Shown piece by piece: positions 23,823 through 33,424 of a stretch of DNA of 64,000 bases. The DNA lies in contig CCFE01000030.1 in the NCBI GenBank assembly GCA_000752035.1, forward strand, positions 62,001-126,000. The letters run 5' to 3'. The position numbers were made by a program, and so were the translations under genes. The notes beneath the pieces were generated by a model. The model saw nothing but the letters and a program-made list of their open reading frames with translations, ran no database searches and was not told where the DNA came from. Source of the DNA: Bacillus rubiinfantis (GTDB lineage Bacteria; Bacillota; Bacilli; Bacillales; Cytobacillaceae). Position 1 is the first letter of the stretch. The number at the start of each line of letters is the position of its first letter.

Positions 23823-25961
23823 TTATTGGCTAACCGATTTATTTTTACTGACAAAGTACAGATATGCTTTTACCATAAAATAACTGATCTCATCCGGGAG
23901 CAATTCTTTAATAGGCTTAAGCCGTTCCCTTCCTGCTTCAGCCACTGCTTTTTCAAGGAGCGGCTGGTAATCAGCTGGTATCAATGTAAAGAAATCAACA
24001 GCTAGTCCTTCACGAGCACATTGCAATAGATGATTTTCTATTGTGCTCTGTGTAAGATCCCTTTTTTCTGCAATCTCTTGAATAGATAACCCAGTTTGAT
24101 GCAGACTGAGAGTTTCTAAATGTGATTCTCCAACTGGTTTGGCCGTCTTTTTAGGAGCTGCTGGTACTGGAACAAGCTGGGAGCGATAATCAGGATGTTC
24201 CTCGCTATAACGATTAATAGCTTGAATAAATTCGGAACCATATTTTTGCAATTTGTGTTCGCCTACTCCGCTAATCTGTAGAAATTCATCACTTGATAGA
24301 GGCAATTTGGCACACATATCCTTGAGCGAAGCATCCGAAAAAATAACAAAAGGCGGTACATTTTCTCTTGCTGCAATTTGTTTGCGGACCTCTCTTAATG
24401 ATTCAAATAATGGATCACTCTGTGAAACTTGCTGTACTTGTACTGTTTCCCGACGATATACTTGGACTTTTCCTAACAATGTGTCCTTTCCTTTTAAGGA
24501 GACATAGAGAGTTGGAAATGTCCCTTGTTCAATTCCAATTAACTCCTGTGAAATAAGGAATTCGATAAAATCACTTACTTCCTTTGCCCCTTTGTTTTTC
24601 ATGATCCCATAGGTTGATAGTCTGTCAAAACCGAGTTCCGTTACTTTCTTATTTTTCGAACCGGTCAGCACCTGGGCTGTTAATGTTTTCCCATAACGTT
24701 GCCCCATTCGGATGACGCAGGACATGACCATTTGTGCCTCCTTGGTTACGTCCACTTGTGTTCGTGAATCGGTGCAATTTCCGCATCGTCCACATGATTT
24801 TGTTTCTTTCTCACCAAAATAATGGAGGATGAATTCCTGCAGACAGCTTTCAGTATGGCAATAATCAACCATCTGCTGCAGTTTTTCTAACTCCTGAGTC
24901 ATTCGGCTTTTATCAGTAGATTGGTCAATTAAGAAGCGTTGGATTTGCACATCTTGCGGAGAATAGAGAACAATACATTCACTTCTCAGACCATCACGTC
25001 CAGCACGGCCCGCTTCTTGATAATAGCTTTCCATGTTCTTAGGGAGCTGCAGATGGATACAATATCTAATATTCGATTTGTCAATCCCCATTCCGAACGC
25101 AGATGTTGCTACCATAACTGACGCCTGATCAGTGAGAAAACGCTCCTGCTCAAGATTCCGCTCACGATCGTTCATTCCGGCATGATAACGAGCTGCATTG
25201 ATATGTTCTTTCTTTAATCGTTGATAAAGCTGGTCCACATTTTTTCTCGTAGCTGCGTAAATAATCCCTGATTCCTTATCGTTTTTTTTCAAATAATCCA
25301 AAAGATACTTAAGCCGGTCTTGTCCTTTTATTACAGAAAAAGAAAGATTCTTTCGTTCAAAGCCCGTCATGATGGTGTTTCGCGAATCAATGTCTAACAG
25401 GCTGCAAATATCTGCACGTACCCGAGGGGTTGCCGTCGCAGTTAACGCTAAGACCCGGGGAGTTCCCCCTAGTGCTTGAATCATTTGTTGAATTTGCCGA
25501 TAGCTTGGACGAAAATCATGTCCCCATTGAGAAATACAGTGTGCTTCATCAACAGCTATTAACGGAATATTCATTTGTCTTAAATCGTCGAGAAACTCAC
25601 GAGATTCCAAGCGCTCTGGAGCTATATAGAGTAGTTTGTATTTTCCTAGTTTAGCCTCTTGCATCTTATCATAGACGTCATTGAAGCTTAGGGAACTGTT
25701 AATAAAGGCTGCTGGAATACCTGCTTGCACAAGAGAATCCACCTGATCCTTCATTAAAGAGATAAGTGGGGAAATAACAATTGTGGTGCCAGGCAAAATC
25801 AGCGCTGGAATTTGATAACAAATCGATTTCCCACCGCCAGTCGGCATCACACACAAGGTATTGGTACCGGATAACACGGAACGAATCGCATGTTCCTGGC
25901 CATTTCTGAAGGAACTGTATCCGAAGTAAGTTTGTAATAGAGGCTGTGCTTTTTCAAACAA
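23823..25961 (-). CDS. recQ: RecQ-family ATP-dependent DNA helicase
   Basis: A 712-residue 3'-5' helicase. It carries MPTGGGKSICYQIPA (motif I), DEAHCISQWGHDFRPSY (motif II and aromatic-rich loop), TATATPRV (motif III) and YYQEAGRAGRDG (motif VI). The RecQ-Ct zinc site is made by Cys in YCHTESCLQEF and SCGRCGNCTD, followed by a winged-helix (RQC) region, an HRDC domain (near KLPLSSDEFLQISGVGEHKL) and a C-terminal helix-turn-helix (LSIQEIAEKRDLTQSTIENHL). Translation starts at TTG with AAAGGAG eight bases upstream. RecQ acts in recombination repair and fork restart. Confidence 0.93.
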   Translation of the reverse strand: MFEKAQPLLQTYFGYSSFRNGQEHAIRSVLSGTNTLCVMPTGGGKSICYQIPALILPGTTIVISPLISLMKDQVDSLVQAGIPAAFINSSLSFNDVYDKMQEAKLGKYKLLYIAPERLESREFLDDLRQMNIPLIAVDEAHCISQWGHDFRPSYRQIQQMIQALGGTPRVLALTATATPRVRADICSLLDIDSRNTIMTGFERKNLSFSVIKGQDRLKYLLDYLKKNDKESGIIYAATRKNVDQLYQRLKKEHINAARYHAGMNDRERNLEQERFLTDQASVMVATSAFGMGIDKSNIRYCIHLQLPKNMESYYQEAGRAGRDGLRSECIVLYSPQDVQIQRFLIDQSTDKSRMTQELEKLQQMVDYCHTESCLQEFILHYFGEKETKSCGRCGNCTDSRTQVDVTKEAQMVMSCVIRMGQRYGKTLTAQVLTGSKNKKVTELGFDRLSTYGIMKNKGAKEVSDFIEFLISQELIGIEQGTFPTLYVSLKGKDTLLGKVQVYRRETVQVQQVSQSDPLFESLREVRKQIAARENVPPFVIFSDASLKDMCAKLPLSSDEFLQISGVGEHKLQKYGSEFIQAINRYSEEHPDYRSQLVPVPAAPKKTAKPVGESHLETLSLHQTGLSIQEIAEKRDLTQSTIENHLLQCAREGLAVDFFTLIPADYQPLLEKAVAEAGRERLKPIKELLPDEISYFMVKAYLYFVSKNKSVSQ

Positions 25962-26065
25962 AATGGTTTCTCCTTTCCTAAATCTCTCATTGTTGTATCA
26001 ATTATACCGCTTATTTTGGTTTTGGAAAAATGAGTTTAAGGAGAAGTTGTTTTTCTAGAGAAAAG

Positions 26066-26118
26066 AAAAAAACGCTGGTTTGGAACAGTAGGTTACAGTC
26101 CTTCAACCGCGCGTTTTC
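26066..26118 (-). terminator. Terminator of the MFS transporter transcript
   Basis: On the minus strand AAAACGCGCGGTTGAAGGA pairs with TCCAAACCAGCGTTTT and is followed by TTTCTTTTC. It lies beyond the phrase-repeat tract, so that tract is part of the 3' untranslated region. Confidence 0.7.
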
Positions 26119-26130
26119 GTTAAGTAGTCA

Positions 26131-26330
26131 ATAAACGGATAAATTCCGCCTATTTTGGGAAATACTGATATTTCCCTTGAATTAAAGGAAGTTTTTCCGC
26201 TTATTATCTCCAAATCCCTTGAATTTTACCTATTTACAGCTATTAAGCGGAATCCTTACGCTTATATCTACATATTTAACCGCAAAATTTTCATTAGACG
26301 GAAATTCTCCGCTTATGATTCTTAACCCTA
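26131..26330. repeat. Phrase-repeat tract (CGGAA..CCGCTTAT family)
   Basis: Several imperfect, partly self-complementary phrases such as AACGGATAAATTCCGCCTAT, AAGTTTTTCCGCTTATTATC, AAGCGGAATCCTTACGCTTA and ACGGAAATTCTCCGCTTATG. Each can form a small hairpin around CGGAA/TTCCG. The tract lies between the MFS stop and its terminator. The open frame over it is not a gene. Confidence 0.75.
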
Positions 26331-26432
26331 TCCTTTGGCTCTTTTTCGTTTGTTATTCAACAAGTTTTTCCACCTTTTGTACACCGAAAGAGAACCCGTT
26401 ACTCTTATGATTGAATAGTATGTTCTCTCTCA

Positions 26433-27620
26433 CTATGAGACTCCTTTTTCCACGATAGCTTGTTGTTTTCTTTTTTCTGCAAAAGCCACGATGAATATAG
26501 CTGCAATAAAAAAGAGACTGCCTAACCGGAACAGTGTAGCCGTTTCCAAAAACTGCGCTACTAACCCAAATATAAGACCGCTTATTCCAATTCCAAGATC
26601 GATTGCTGAAAAAATCATTCCATTCACTACTCCACGGCGATGTTCCGGGGTGATTACCAGTGCCCATGATTGCAGTGTTGGAATCACACAGCCAAAGCCA
26701 ATCCCAAATAAACCACCGGCAATTGCGATGGAAAAATCTGAGTGAGCAAACGACAACACCCACATTCCGGCAAAGGTGATAATTGTGCACATCACTACCA
26801 GCCCACGAGGCCCTTTCTCATCAAACCATCTCCCTGCAAATGGTCTTGAAACAGATGAAAAAATTGCATTAACGATATAGAACAGGAAAATATGGCTAAT
26901 CTCCCGCTCTTGGCCAAAAATAACAATAAATGTTGTAATCGTGCCGTATCCTAAGCTGATTAATAGCGTAATAAAAGCAGGGAACCAGGCTGTTTTATCA
27001 ATAAACGAGCCAAAATAGGTAAATTTGAGATCTTCTCTGCGTGTTTGTCTCACTGTTTCCGGCGTTCGATAATTGGCAAAAATGAATAATATTACTGCTA
27101 TGATACCAAGGATAGCCGATATAAAAATCAAATTTTTAAAAGAGGTTATGCCGTATAACAGGATGCCTAAACTAGGCGCTATCACCATTCCAATGGTGAC
27201 AGATAACCCATAATAGCCCATTCCCTCCCCAAGTCTTGACATTGGAATCGTGTCAGCGGCTGCCGTTCCATTGACCGTTGTTGACCATCCCCATGCCAAG
27301 CCGTGCAGGAAGCGAAATAATAAAAAAATGAAAATGATGCGTGAAAGTGGGTAAAACACGGTGATCACTAGCAGCAGAACCGCTCCCATGAGGACAATGG
27401 CCTTCCTTGCTCGGTATTCGAGCATAAAACCAATAATTGGCCTGCTTAAGACGGCTCCGATTGAAAAGAGCGCTGTAACTAGGCCAATTTCAATCCCTTC
27501 GGCCCCTAAAGATTTAATATAGGGGGGGAAAATAGGGATCAGCATTTGAAAGGACATAAACACAAATAAATTACCAACCATGAGCATTATAAAGGATTTA
27601 GTCCATAGACGTTCTTTCAA
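26433..27620 (-). CDS. Major facilitator superfamily transporter
   Basis: A 395-residue protein with 12 predicted membrane segments. It has the loop 2-3 motif region LSRPIIGFMLEYRARKAIVL and the parallel loop 8-9 VSRPFAGRWFDEKGPRGLVV, so two homologous halves are visible. It resembles drug/metabolite efflux MFS proteins of Bacillus; the substrate is unknown. Translation begins at TTG after AAAGGTATGGTGA. No regulator gene is next to it. The 3' region carries a repeat tract and then a terminator. Confidence 0.85.
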   Translation of the reverse strand: MKERLWTKSFIMLMVGNLFVFMSFQMLIPIFPPYIKSLGAEGIEIGLVTALFSIGAVLSRPIIGFMLEYRARKAIVLMGAVLLLVITVFYPLSRIIFIFLLFRFLHGLAWGWSTTVNGTAAADTIPMSRLGEGMGYYGLSVTIGMVIAPSLGILLYGITSFKNLIFISAILGIIAVILFIFANYRTPETVRQTRREDLKFTYFGSFIDKTAWFPAFITLLISLGYGTITTFIVIFGQEREISHIFLFYIVNAIFSSVSRPFAGRWFDEKGPRGLVVMCTIITFAGMWVLSFAHSDFSIAIAGGLFGIGFGCVIPTLQSWALVITPEHRRGVVNGMIFSAIDLGIGISGLIFGLVAQFLETATLFRLGSLFFIAAIFIVAFAEKRKQQAIVEKGVS

Positions 27621-27751
27621 AAAATCACCATACCTTTTATTTAATAATTCCTATAATTCATTCTATTTCGTTATACTAAATAATAACACAATGGTCGATG
27701 TAAAGAAAATTACGAAAATTAACTTTATCCTATTTCTTTGCCGTACACTAT

Positions 27752-27786
27752 GAAAACTAAAGGCCGCCCTAAATGGACAGCCTTCC
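27752..27786 (-). terminator. Probable terminator of the dynamin-family gene
   Basis: On the minus strand AAGGCTGTCC pairs (with two G-U pairs) with GGGCGGCCTT and is followed by TAGTTTTC. Confidence 0.6.
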
Positions 27787-27796
27787 CTTAAAACAT

Positions 27797-30553
27797 CTAT
27801 GAAACCACTTGCATCCCTTTTCCTGCTATCGTCATCCATTCAAATTGACGTAAACGTACTTCAAACAGGGTTAACGGGTCACGGAACATTTCCGGATTAG
27901 TATTTAACTGTTTAAGCAGTTCCTGAGCTGTGGCAATTTCCGTATTCGTTTCTTCAATACAACGATTCATACTTGTTAACGGACCTTTAAAGAACATACT
28001 GACATCACGTTCAATCGACTTGGCAAAAAGCTCAAACGATTGGAAAAACTGGCGGCTCACCGCAGCTACTACATCGGAATAATCCTCATTTTCCACAAAC
28101 GTCTTGAACTTATTGTAAAGCATCGCTTTATTCTGCGACAGCACGCCAAATAGCTTGCCGGCACCTTTTAATAACATTTGTGATGGAGTTCGCCGCAACA
28201 GGATATTCACTTTTTCGAGCTGGAAGCCGCTCGTCATCCGCTCAGTATCACGACGCCAATCATCAAGAACAAGAAAATCACAGCCAAGCGTCAAGCGTTC
28301 TTCAGCAAACATTGTATTAAAGCCGTCACCAAGCTCATTCAAAAATTCTTGGCATTGGGTAAACTCCTCTTTACAATCCTCAATCCAGCCTTGTAGCAAC
28401 TGGAAGTATCGCGGCATAACACGTTGCTCTAGATATTCCTGCAGTCTCTGGTTCATTTCATCATTTAATTGTAGGTGAATCCTGCTAAAATCGCTGTCTT
28501 CTTTAATCCATTTGGAACAGCTTTGTAAGATTTTCGGTATCTCTGTTTGCATCTCTCTTCTTAACGAATCACTTATATCCCGAAAAGACTTAGCTGCTGT
28601 TTCCGACTTCTGAGCGATGGTATCGTGTAACTGATTAACAGCTCCGGTTAGCTTCATATGCATTTCTTCATTCCAATGAAGTGTCTCAACTAATTGGTTT
28701 TCCACATTGACACGTTTCTGCAAGAGTGTCGCTAACGTTACTCGGATATAGAATAATAGCTTTGCCAAACGTCTATCCGCTAAATTCCGTTCAAACTTTA
28801 TCGTCTGGAGCATCTGTTGCAAATCCTGTAAGTGCTGACTGCTGTCAGCATACACGGCGGAAAACGGAACGACTTGAGCATCAGGAAAAATATCTTGAAT
28901 GGCTGCTTTCGTTCGCTCGACAATCTGAAGCACTTCGTGGGGATCTGCAATGTTATCCACTTTGTTCAAAAGAAAATGAACCGGAATATCAGGTGCCAAT
29001 TCCTGAATTTGTAATAATGAATTTTTTTCCTTTTCATGAAGCGGATTATTTGCATCAACTACAAACAAGATCGTATCCGCAATATGGAAATTTTTCAAGA
29101 TTTCTTGGCGGTCATGGTGGTCACCTTTTAATCCAGGAGTATCGATAATAGCCAGCTGGTTTTCATTTAAAAATCGATTAGGCTGTTTGAATTCAATCAT
29201 TGTTTCCGAAGCATTCCGCCTTCTATCCATTTGTTCATAGAAGGCACTATGACCGTCTAACGCTGTGATCCCTTCATCTTTAATCTCGTTAATTTCCAAT
29301 TCTTCGGCGGTTTTGAAAATTACGACTGATGATGTTGGATAATTTTGCAATTCTTGACCAATTAATTTATTAATTATAGTTGATTTGCCACTGCCGTTTA
29401 AACCAGTTAACAGCACATGATAGCTATCCAAATCCGACAGTTCATTAATAATCCACTTTACTTTTGCTTGTGCCCCCATATCATGGGCACGTGCCCAATC
29501 CATTATTGAATCAAATAAATCCAGGCATTCCTTACTCTCATTTATCTCTGCTTGTACCGTGTCAATGATTTCGTTAGCCTCTTCTACAATCGCTATGCTA
29601 ATGCTTGCTGGGAACAATTCATTCCACGATAATACAGCCGCAGCCGCCCAAACGCTCCCCTGCTTATCTGCTAAGCGAAACCAGTTTGTTAACAAATCAG
29701 GAACATAATCATGAAGCTGTTTAATTAGGTAGTCGCCGCCAATTAAATGATAGAATTCCTGCCTATGAAGGGCCGTAAGCGTATTCCAGCTATCCGAGCG
29801 ATCTATTTCAAGCTGCAGCAGCAGGTGATTCATTTCATTTAACCAATTAAAATACGATTCATCATGTTGGTAACTGCACCAAAATGCAACCACCAGTTGT
29901 TCAAATTTTCTTACATTCAGATGGTAAAGCATCGTCAATGCATGAGAAAAATAATTTGGAGCAAATCCTTTCGTAACACCTTTTTCAACGTACTGTTGTA
30001 ATACCGCGAACCATTCAAACGACTCCGTCCGTTTCGCTTCATTCACTGCGAGTTCAACAGCATTGCCCCAATCTTTCTGCTCTTCGAAAAATCTCCTGGC
30101 AATCGCTGTCAAATTAGGATAATCCGGCTGAACGTTAATCGTCCTTTTGATTGTCGCAACAGCTGCATCTAGCTTCCCGCGATCTATGTAGAGTGTAAAA
30201 AGCTTAAGCGCTGTTTCAGCCTGGAGTGTGGCATCATCGGTGTCAATCATCGTGTATAAATCTTCGGCCGTTGATAACATCCCTAATTCATAATAAGCAT
30301 CTGCTGTATTTTTGCGCGCCCATGGTTCCAGTTCATTGCTAATGTTTTCCCATTTAAAAATTGCAGCTTCATAGTCTTTCAAATGAAAATAAACTTCTCC
30401 CTGAGCAAAACGAATCGTCGATAACTCTGGCAAGTCCTTTTGCGCTTCCTCCTGGAAAACTTCACCAAGCACTTGTATCGGATGAATATCTTCATGTTCA
30501 TTGATGAACATTTTGTAATAAGTTTTTTCAATCAATTGCTGCTTTAGCGCCAT
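27797..30553 (-). CDS. TPR-dynamin-family GTPase
   Basis: A 918-residue soluble protein. The N-terminal third is helical with TPR-like units (FAQGEVYFHLKDYEAAIFKW, NTADAYYELGMLSTAEDLY, LKLFTLYIDRGKLDAAVATI). The GTPase domain starts near residue 390 with the P-loop GLNGSGKSTI, then the G3 motif DTPGLKGD and G4 LNKVDN. The C-terminal third is long alpha-helical, as in dynamin stalks. Bacterial dynamin-like proteins remodel or protect membranes; a TPR front end suggests recruitment by a partner. The start MALKQQLIEK follows TTGGAGGGGAAAG. It is monocistronic. The precise role is unknown. Confidence 0.85.
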   Translation of the reverse strand: MALKQQLIEKTYYKMFINEHEDIHPIQVLGEVFQEEAQKDLPELSTIRFAQGEVYFHLKDYEAAIFKWENISNELEPWARKNTADAYYELGMLSTAEDLYTMIDTDDATLQAETALKLFTLYIDRGKLDAAVATIKRTINVQPDYPNLTAIARRFFEEQKDWGNAVELAVNEAKRTESFEWFAVLQQYVEKGVTKGFAPNYFSHALTMLYHLNVRKFEQLVVAFWCSYQHDESYFNWLNEMNHLLLQLEIDRSDSWNTLTALHRQEFYHLIGGDYLIKQLHDYVPDLLTNWFRLADKQGSVWAAAAVLSWNELFPASISIAIVEEANEIIDTVQAEINESKECLDLFDSIMDWARAHDMGAQAKVKWIINELSDLDSYHVLLTGLNGSGKSTIINKLIGQELQNYPTSSVVIFKTAEELEINEIKDEGITALDGHSAFYEQMDRRRNASETMIEFKQPNRFLNENQLAIIDTPGLKGDHHDRQEILKNFHIADTILFVVDANNPLHEKEKNSLLQIQELAPDIPVHFLLNKVDNIADPHEVLQIVERTKAAIQDIFPDAQVVPFSAVYADSSQHLQDLQQMLQTIKFERNLADRRLAKLLFYIRVTLATLLQKRVNVENQLVETLHWNEEMHMKLTGAVNQLHDTIAQKSETAAKSFRDISDSLRREMQTEIPKILQSCSKWIKEDSDFSRIHLQLNDEMNQRLQEYLEQRVMPRYFQLLQGWIEDCKEEFTQCQEFLNELGDGFNTMFAEERLTLGCDFLVLDDWRRDTERMTSGFQLEKVNILLRRTPSQMLLKGAGKLFGVLSQNKAMLYNKFKTFVENEDYSDVVAAVSRQFFQSFELFAKSIERDVSMFFKGPLTSMNRCIEETNTEIATAQELLKQLNTNPEMFRDPLTLFEVRLRQFEWMTIAGKGMQVVS

Positions 30554-30751
30554 TTCTTTCCCCTCCAATTGTACACATTTCATTCATATGGAAAAGAGAC
30601 ATATTTATTCTATAAAAATTATTCGTTCATCATCCCTGTTTTTCGTCTCAATTATTACATTTTAGCAGAGAAATTAGACAAGGGTGTATCATGAGTATTT
30701 CACTTCCGTAAAAATATGACCGTTTTATAAAAATCTAGGAGAATAAACAGA

Positions 30752-30783
30752 GAGAAAAAAATAGAAGGCTGTAGGAACAGCCC
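30752..30783 (-). terminator. Terminator of the amino-acid ABC importer operon
   Basis: On the minus strand GGCTGT-TCCT-ACAGCC is followed by TTCTATTTTTTT. Confidence 0.7.
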
Positions 30784-30793
30784 CCCTTGTTTA

Positions 30794-31516
30794 TTATAAT
30801 ACCTTGCTTAAAAATGCCTTTGTCCGCTCCTCTTGCGGATTTTCAAATAAATCCTTCGGTTTGCCTTCCTCTACGATGACACCGCCATCCATAAATAGCA
30901 CCCGGTCTCCAACCTCACGGGCAAATCCCATCTCATGGGTAACGACAACCATTGTCATTCCCTCTTTGGCGAGCTGTTTCATAACCTCCAATACTTCTCC
31001 AACCATTTCTGGATCAAGTGCCGAGGTCGGTTCATCAAACAGCATGATTTTTGGCTCCATTGCCAGCGCTCGAGCAATCGCAACACGCTGCTTTTGACCG
31101 CCCGATAATGAATCTGGATAGGCCTCTGCCTTTTCCTCTAAACCTACTTTTCTTAAAAGCTCCAATCCTTTTGCTCTCGCTTTTTCAGTCGGAACTTTGC
31201 GGACCTTTATCGGCGCCAGCATGATATTTTCAATTACTGTTTTATGTGGGAATAAGTTAAACTGCTGAAATACCATACCTACTTCAGTGCGAATCTTATT
31301 AATATCTGTCTTCGAATCGGTAATATCGATTCCCTCAATAGAAATATGACCGCCTGTGATTGATTCTAGTAAATTAATACAGCGTAAAAAGGTAGATTTC
31401 CCCGAACCGGATGGCCCGATTACAACGACAACCTCCTGTGGCTGTATGGAAACGTTAATTTCTTTTAATACCTCGTTCTTTCCAAAGCTTTTTTTCAATT
31501 GTTTGACTTCAATCAT
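30794..31516 (-). CDS. Polar/basic amino acid ABC transporter, ATPase
   Basis: A 240-residue ATPase with Walker A GPSGSGKST, Q-loop MVFQQFNLFPH, signature LSGGQKQRVAIARALA, Walker B IMLFDEPTSALDPE and H-loop VVTHEMGFARE, typical of the GlnQ/HisP group of polar amino acid importers. Its start overlaps the permease stop by four bases. It is the last gene of a binding protein-permease-ATPase operon. The sequence cannot separate arginine, glutamine or cystine specificity. Confidence 0.93.
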   Translation of the reverse strand: MIEVKQLKKSFGKNEVLKEINVSIQPQEVVVVIGPSGSGKSTFLRCINLLESITGGHISIEGIDITDSKTDINKIRTEVGMVFQQFNLFPHKTVIENIMLAPIKVRKVPTEKARAKGLELLRKVGLEEKAEAYPDSLSGGQKQRVAIARALAMEPKIMLFDEPTSALDPEMVGEVLEVMKQLAKEGMTMVVVTHEMGFAREVGDRVLFMDGGVIVEEGKPKDLFENPQEERTKAFLSKVL

Positions 31517-32169
31517 TCTGTTGCCAGCCTCCTTTCAAGACGCGTTAGCAGAAAGCTTAAAGAAAGCGTTAGCACAAGATAAATAGCAGCAGCAGTCAGA
31601 TAAGGCTCCCATGCCCGCATATATTGGCCCTGCATTGCCCGTCCCCAATACATCAGCTCAGGCGCTGCCACTAAGGCGGCAAGTGATGAATCCTTAATTA
31701 GAACGACGAATTCATTTCCGAGCGGCGGAATCATTCGCTTAAATGCCTGTGGTAAGATTACATTTTTCATTGCTTGTACATGCGTCATCCCTAGTGAACG
31801 GGCCGCTTCCATTTGCCCTTTATCAATCGATTGAATCCCCGCACGGAAAATTTCCGCAATATAGGCGGCTGCGTTAAGGGAAAGAGCTAAAATAGCTGCT
31901 GCAATGGCATTGGTTGTCCCGAGAAACAGCGGGACCAGCCCAAAATGAACTAACAGAATCTGCACCATCAACGGTGTACCACGAAAAAAGTTAATATACC
32001 ATTTAAACGGCAAGGCCAAAAGCTGTCTTTTCATCATTTTTCCCAGGCCAATTAACAAGCCAAGTATAGTTCCAATAAGAATACTTACGATTGAGAGTCC
32101 AACTGTTAATAATGTTCCCTTTAGAAAAAAAGGGGCATATTCTGCTAAAAGGTCCCATCTAAAATCCAT
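31513..32169 (-). CDS. Polar/basic amino acid ABC transporter, permease
   Basis: A 218-residue HisM/GlnP-type permease with five membrane segments. FFRGTPLMVQILLVHFGL and the EAA loop EAARSLGMTHVQAMKNVILPQAF are diagnostic of the family. It follows the binding-protein gene by about 90 bases and overlaps the ATPase gene at its end. The permease probably works as a homodimer because no second permease gene is present. Confidence 0.93.
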   Translation of the reverse strand: MDFRWDLLAEYAPFFLKGTLLTVGLSIVSILIGTILGLLIGLGKMMKRQLLALPFKWYINFFRGTPLMVQILLVHFGLVPLFLGTTNAIAAAILALSLNAAAYIAEIFRAGIQSIDKGQMEAARSLGMTHVQAMKNVILPQAFKRMIPPLGNEFVVLIKDSSLAALVAAPELMYWGRAMQGQYMRAWEPYLTAAAIYLVLTLSLSFLLTRLERRLATE

Positions 32170-32258
32170 CTACCAAACCCCCTGAAGGTTGTTAGCTATT
32201 TAAGCTTAAGCAAAAATTGCGTAACTGCTTTTGAGGAGAAGTTACGCAATTCTAAATC

Positions 32259-33077
32259 CTATTGCTGAGCTTTTAAAGTTTGCATATCTGGTTCTTTATT
32301 AAACCATTTCTTGTAAATTTCAGCGTATGTGCCATTTTCAAATATTTTATTGATAGCCTTATCCAATTCTGCTTTTAGCTCGCTGCCTTTTGGCAGGAGT
32401 AAACCGTAGAATTCCTTTTCGAAGGCCCCATCATCTTCTATCACAGCAAAATTATCATTTGGATTATTTTTTACATACGTATCAACAACGCCATTGTCAG
32501 CAACGACGGCATCAGCCCCGCCATTCTTCATCTCAAGAATCGCTAGATTGTTATTTTCAAACTTTTTAAGATCCTTGCTATTTTCTCCTAATATTTTCTC
32601 TGTTACCTCTTGACCTGTTGTTCCATTTTGTACAGCCACAACTTTCCCTTTCAAGTCTTGCGCTCCTTTAATTGAGCTGCCTTTTGGGACGAGGATTTCA
32701 TTTTTTGATAGGAAGTATGGAACAGTAAAGTCATAGGTTTGCTTTCTTTCATCATTAATTGTTATCGATGATACCGCAAAATCTGCTGTTTTCCCTTTGA
32801 TTTCAACAAAGATTGGATCCCAGCCAACATGTTCAATCTTTACATCATAGCCTGCTTCCTTAGCAACCGCCTTGACAAAATCAATATCAAAGCCAACAAT
32901 TTCCCCTTTATCTTGGTATTCAAATGGGGCATAGGCTGCGTCGGTGACTACTCTTAATGTTTTCTTCTTTTCACCATCTCCTCCGCTTTGCTTACTAGTT
33001 TCTGTTGACCCACAAGCGGCAAGAAGTAGTACGAAAGCCGCTAGTAACAAGGATACAATTTGTTTTGATTTCTTCAT
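32259..33077 (-). CDS. Amino acid ABC transporter, lipoprotein binding protein
   Basis: A 272-residue lipoprotein: signal peptide with the lipobox LLAACGS, then an SBP_bac_3 fold with TLRVVTDAAYAPFEYQDKG, GFDIDFVKAVAKEAG, SITINDERK and AVQNGTTGQ. The pattern is closest to the basic/polar amino acid receptors (ArtP/GlnH type). The ribosome site is AGGAGGCAAAAA. It is the first gene of the operon and preceded by an AT-rich region of about 340 bases shared with the divergent norB gene. Confidence 0.92.
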   Translation of the reverse strand: MKKSKQIVSLLLAAFVLLLAACGSTETSKQSGGDGEKKKTLRVVTDAAYAPFEYQDKGEIVGFDIDFVKAVAKEAGYDVKIEHVGWDPIFVEIKGKTADFAVSSITINDERKQTYDFTVPYFLSKNEILVPKGSSIKGAQDLKGKVVAVQNGTTGQEVTEKILGENSKDLKKFENNNLAILEMKNGGADAVVADNGVVDTYVKNNPNDNFAVIEDDGAFEKEFYGLLLPKGSELKAELDKAINKIFENGTYAEIYKKWFNKEPDMQTLKAQQ

Positions 33078-33424
33078 TTTTTGCCTCCTATTATTTTTTA
33101 AATAAAGTAATTTATTAAAATCTTAATAATTTTTTGAATATACAAGATTATACCGTCTTTTTTAACAATATTCAATCATTTTTTACTTTAGTTAATTAAT
33201 GTGTTAACAAGGTTTTTCGAAACCCAACTCTCTTTATAATGGTTTATTACCATAATACGCTCTGTCATTTCACATATGCCTTTTTCCCTATGCCCCCTTT
33301 CACAAAATATTATCGAAACTGCGTTTCCAAAATAATGAATTTTTTTACTTAGGGTGGGTAGCCTATTGGTTAGGATTTCCTCATGAAATGAAATCCAATT
33401 TAGGATTTTAGTGGAGGTGTATAC
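33078..33424. other. Divergent intergenic region between ABC importer and norB
   Basis: About 347 AT-rich bases that must hold promoters for both directions. I see a weak 15-base CodY-like match (AATTTTTTGAATATA at 33128, three mismatches) on the importer side and a small GGTTT-TTCG-AAACC hairpin near 33210. No convincing NsrR, FNR or Rex operator was found by eye. Confidence 0.4.

Noticed and set aside
33128..33142. CodY box at the amino-acid importer
   Set aside because: Three mismatches to the 15-base consensus in very AT-rich DNA; too weak to call as a site.
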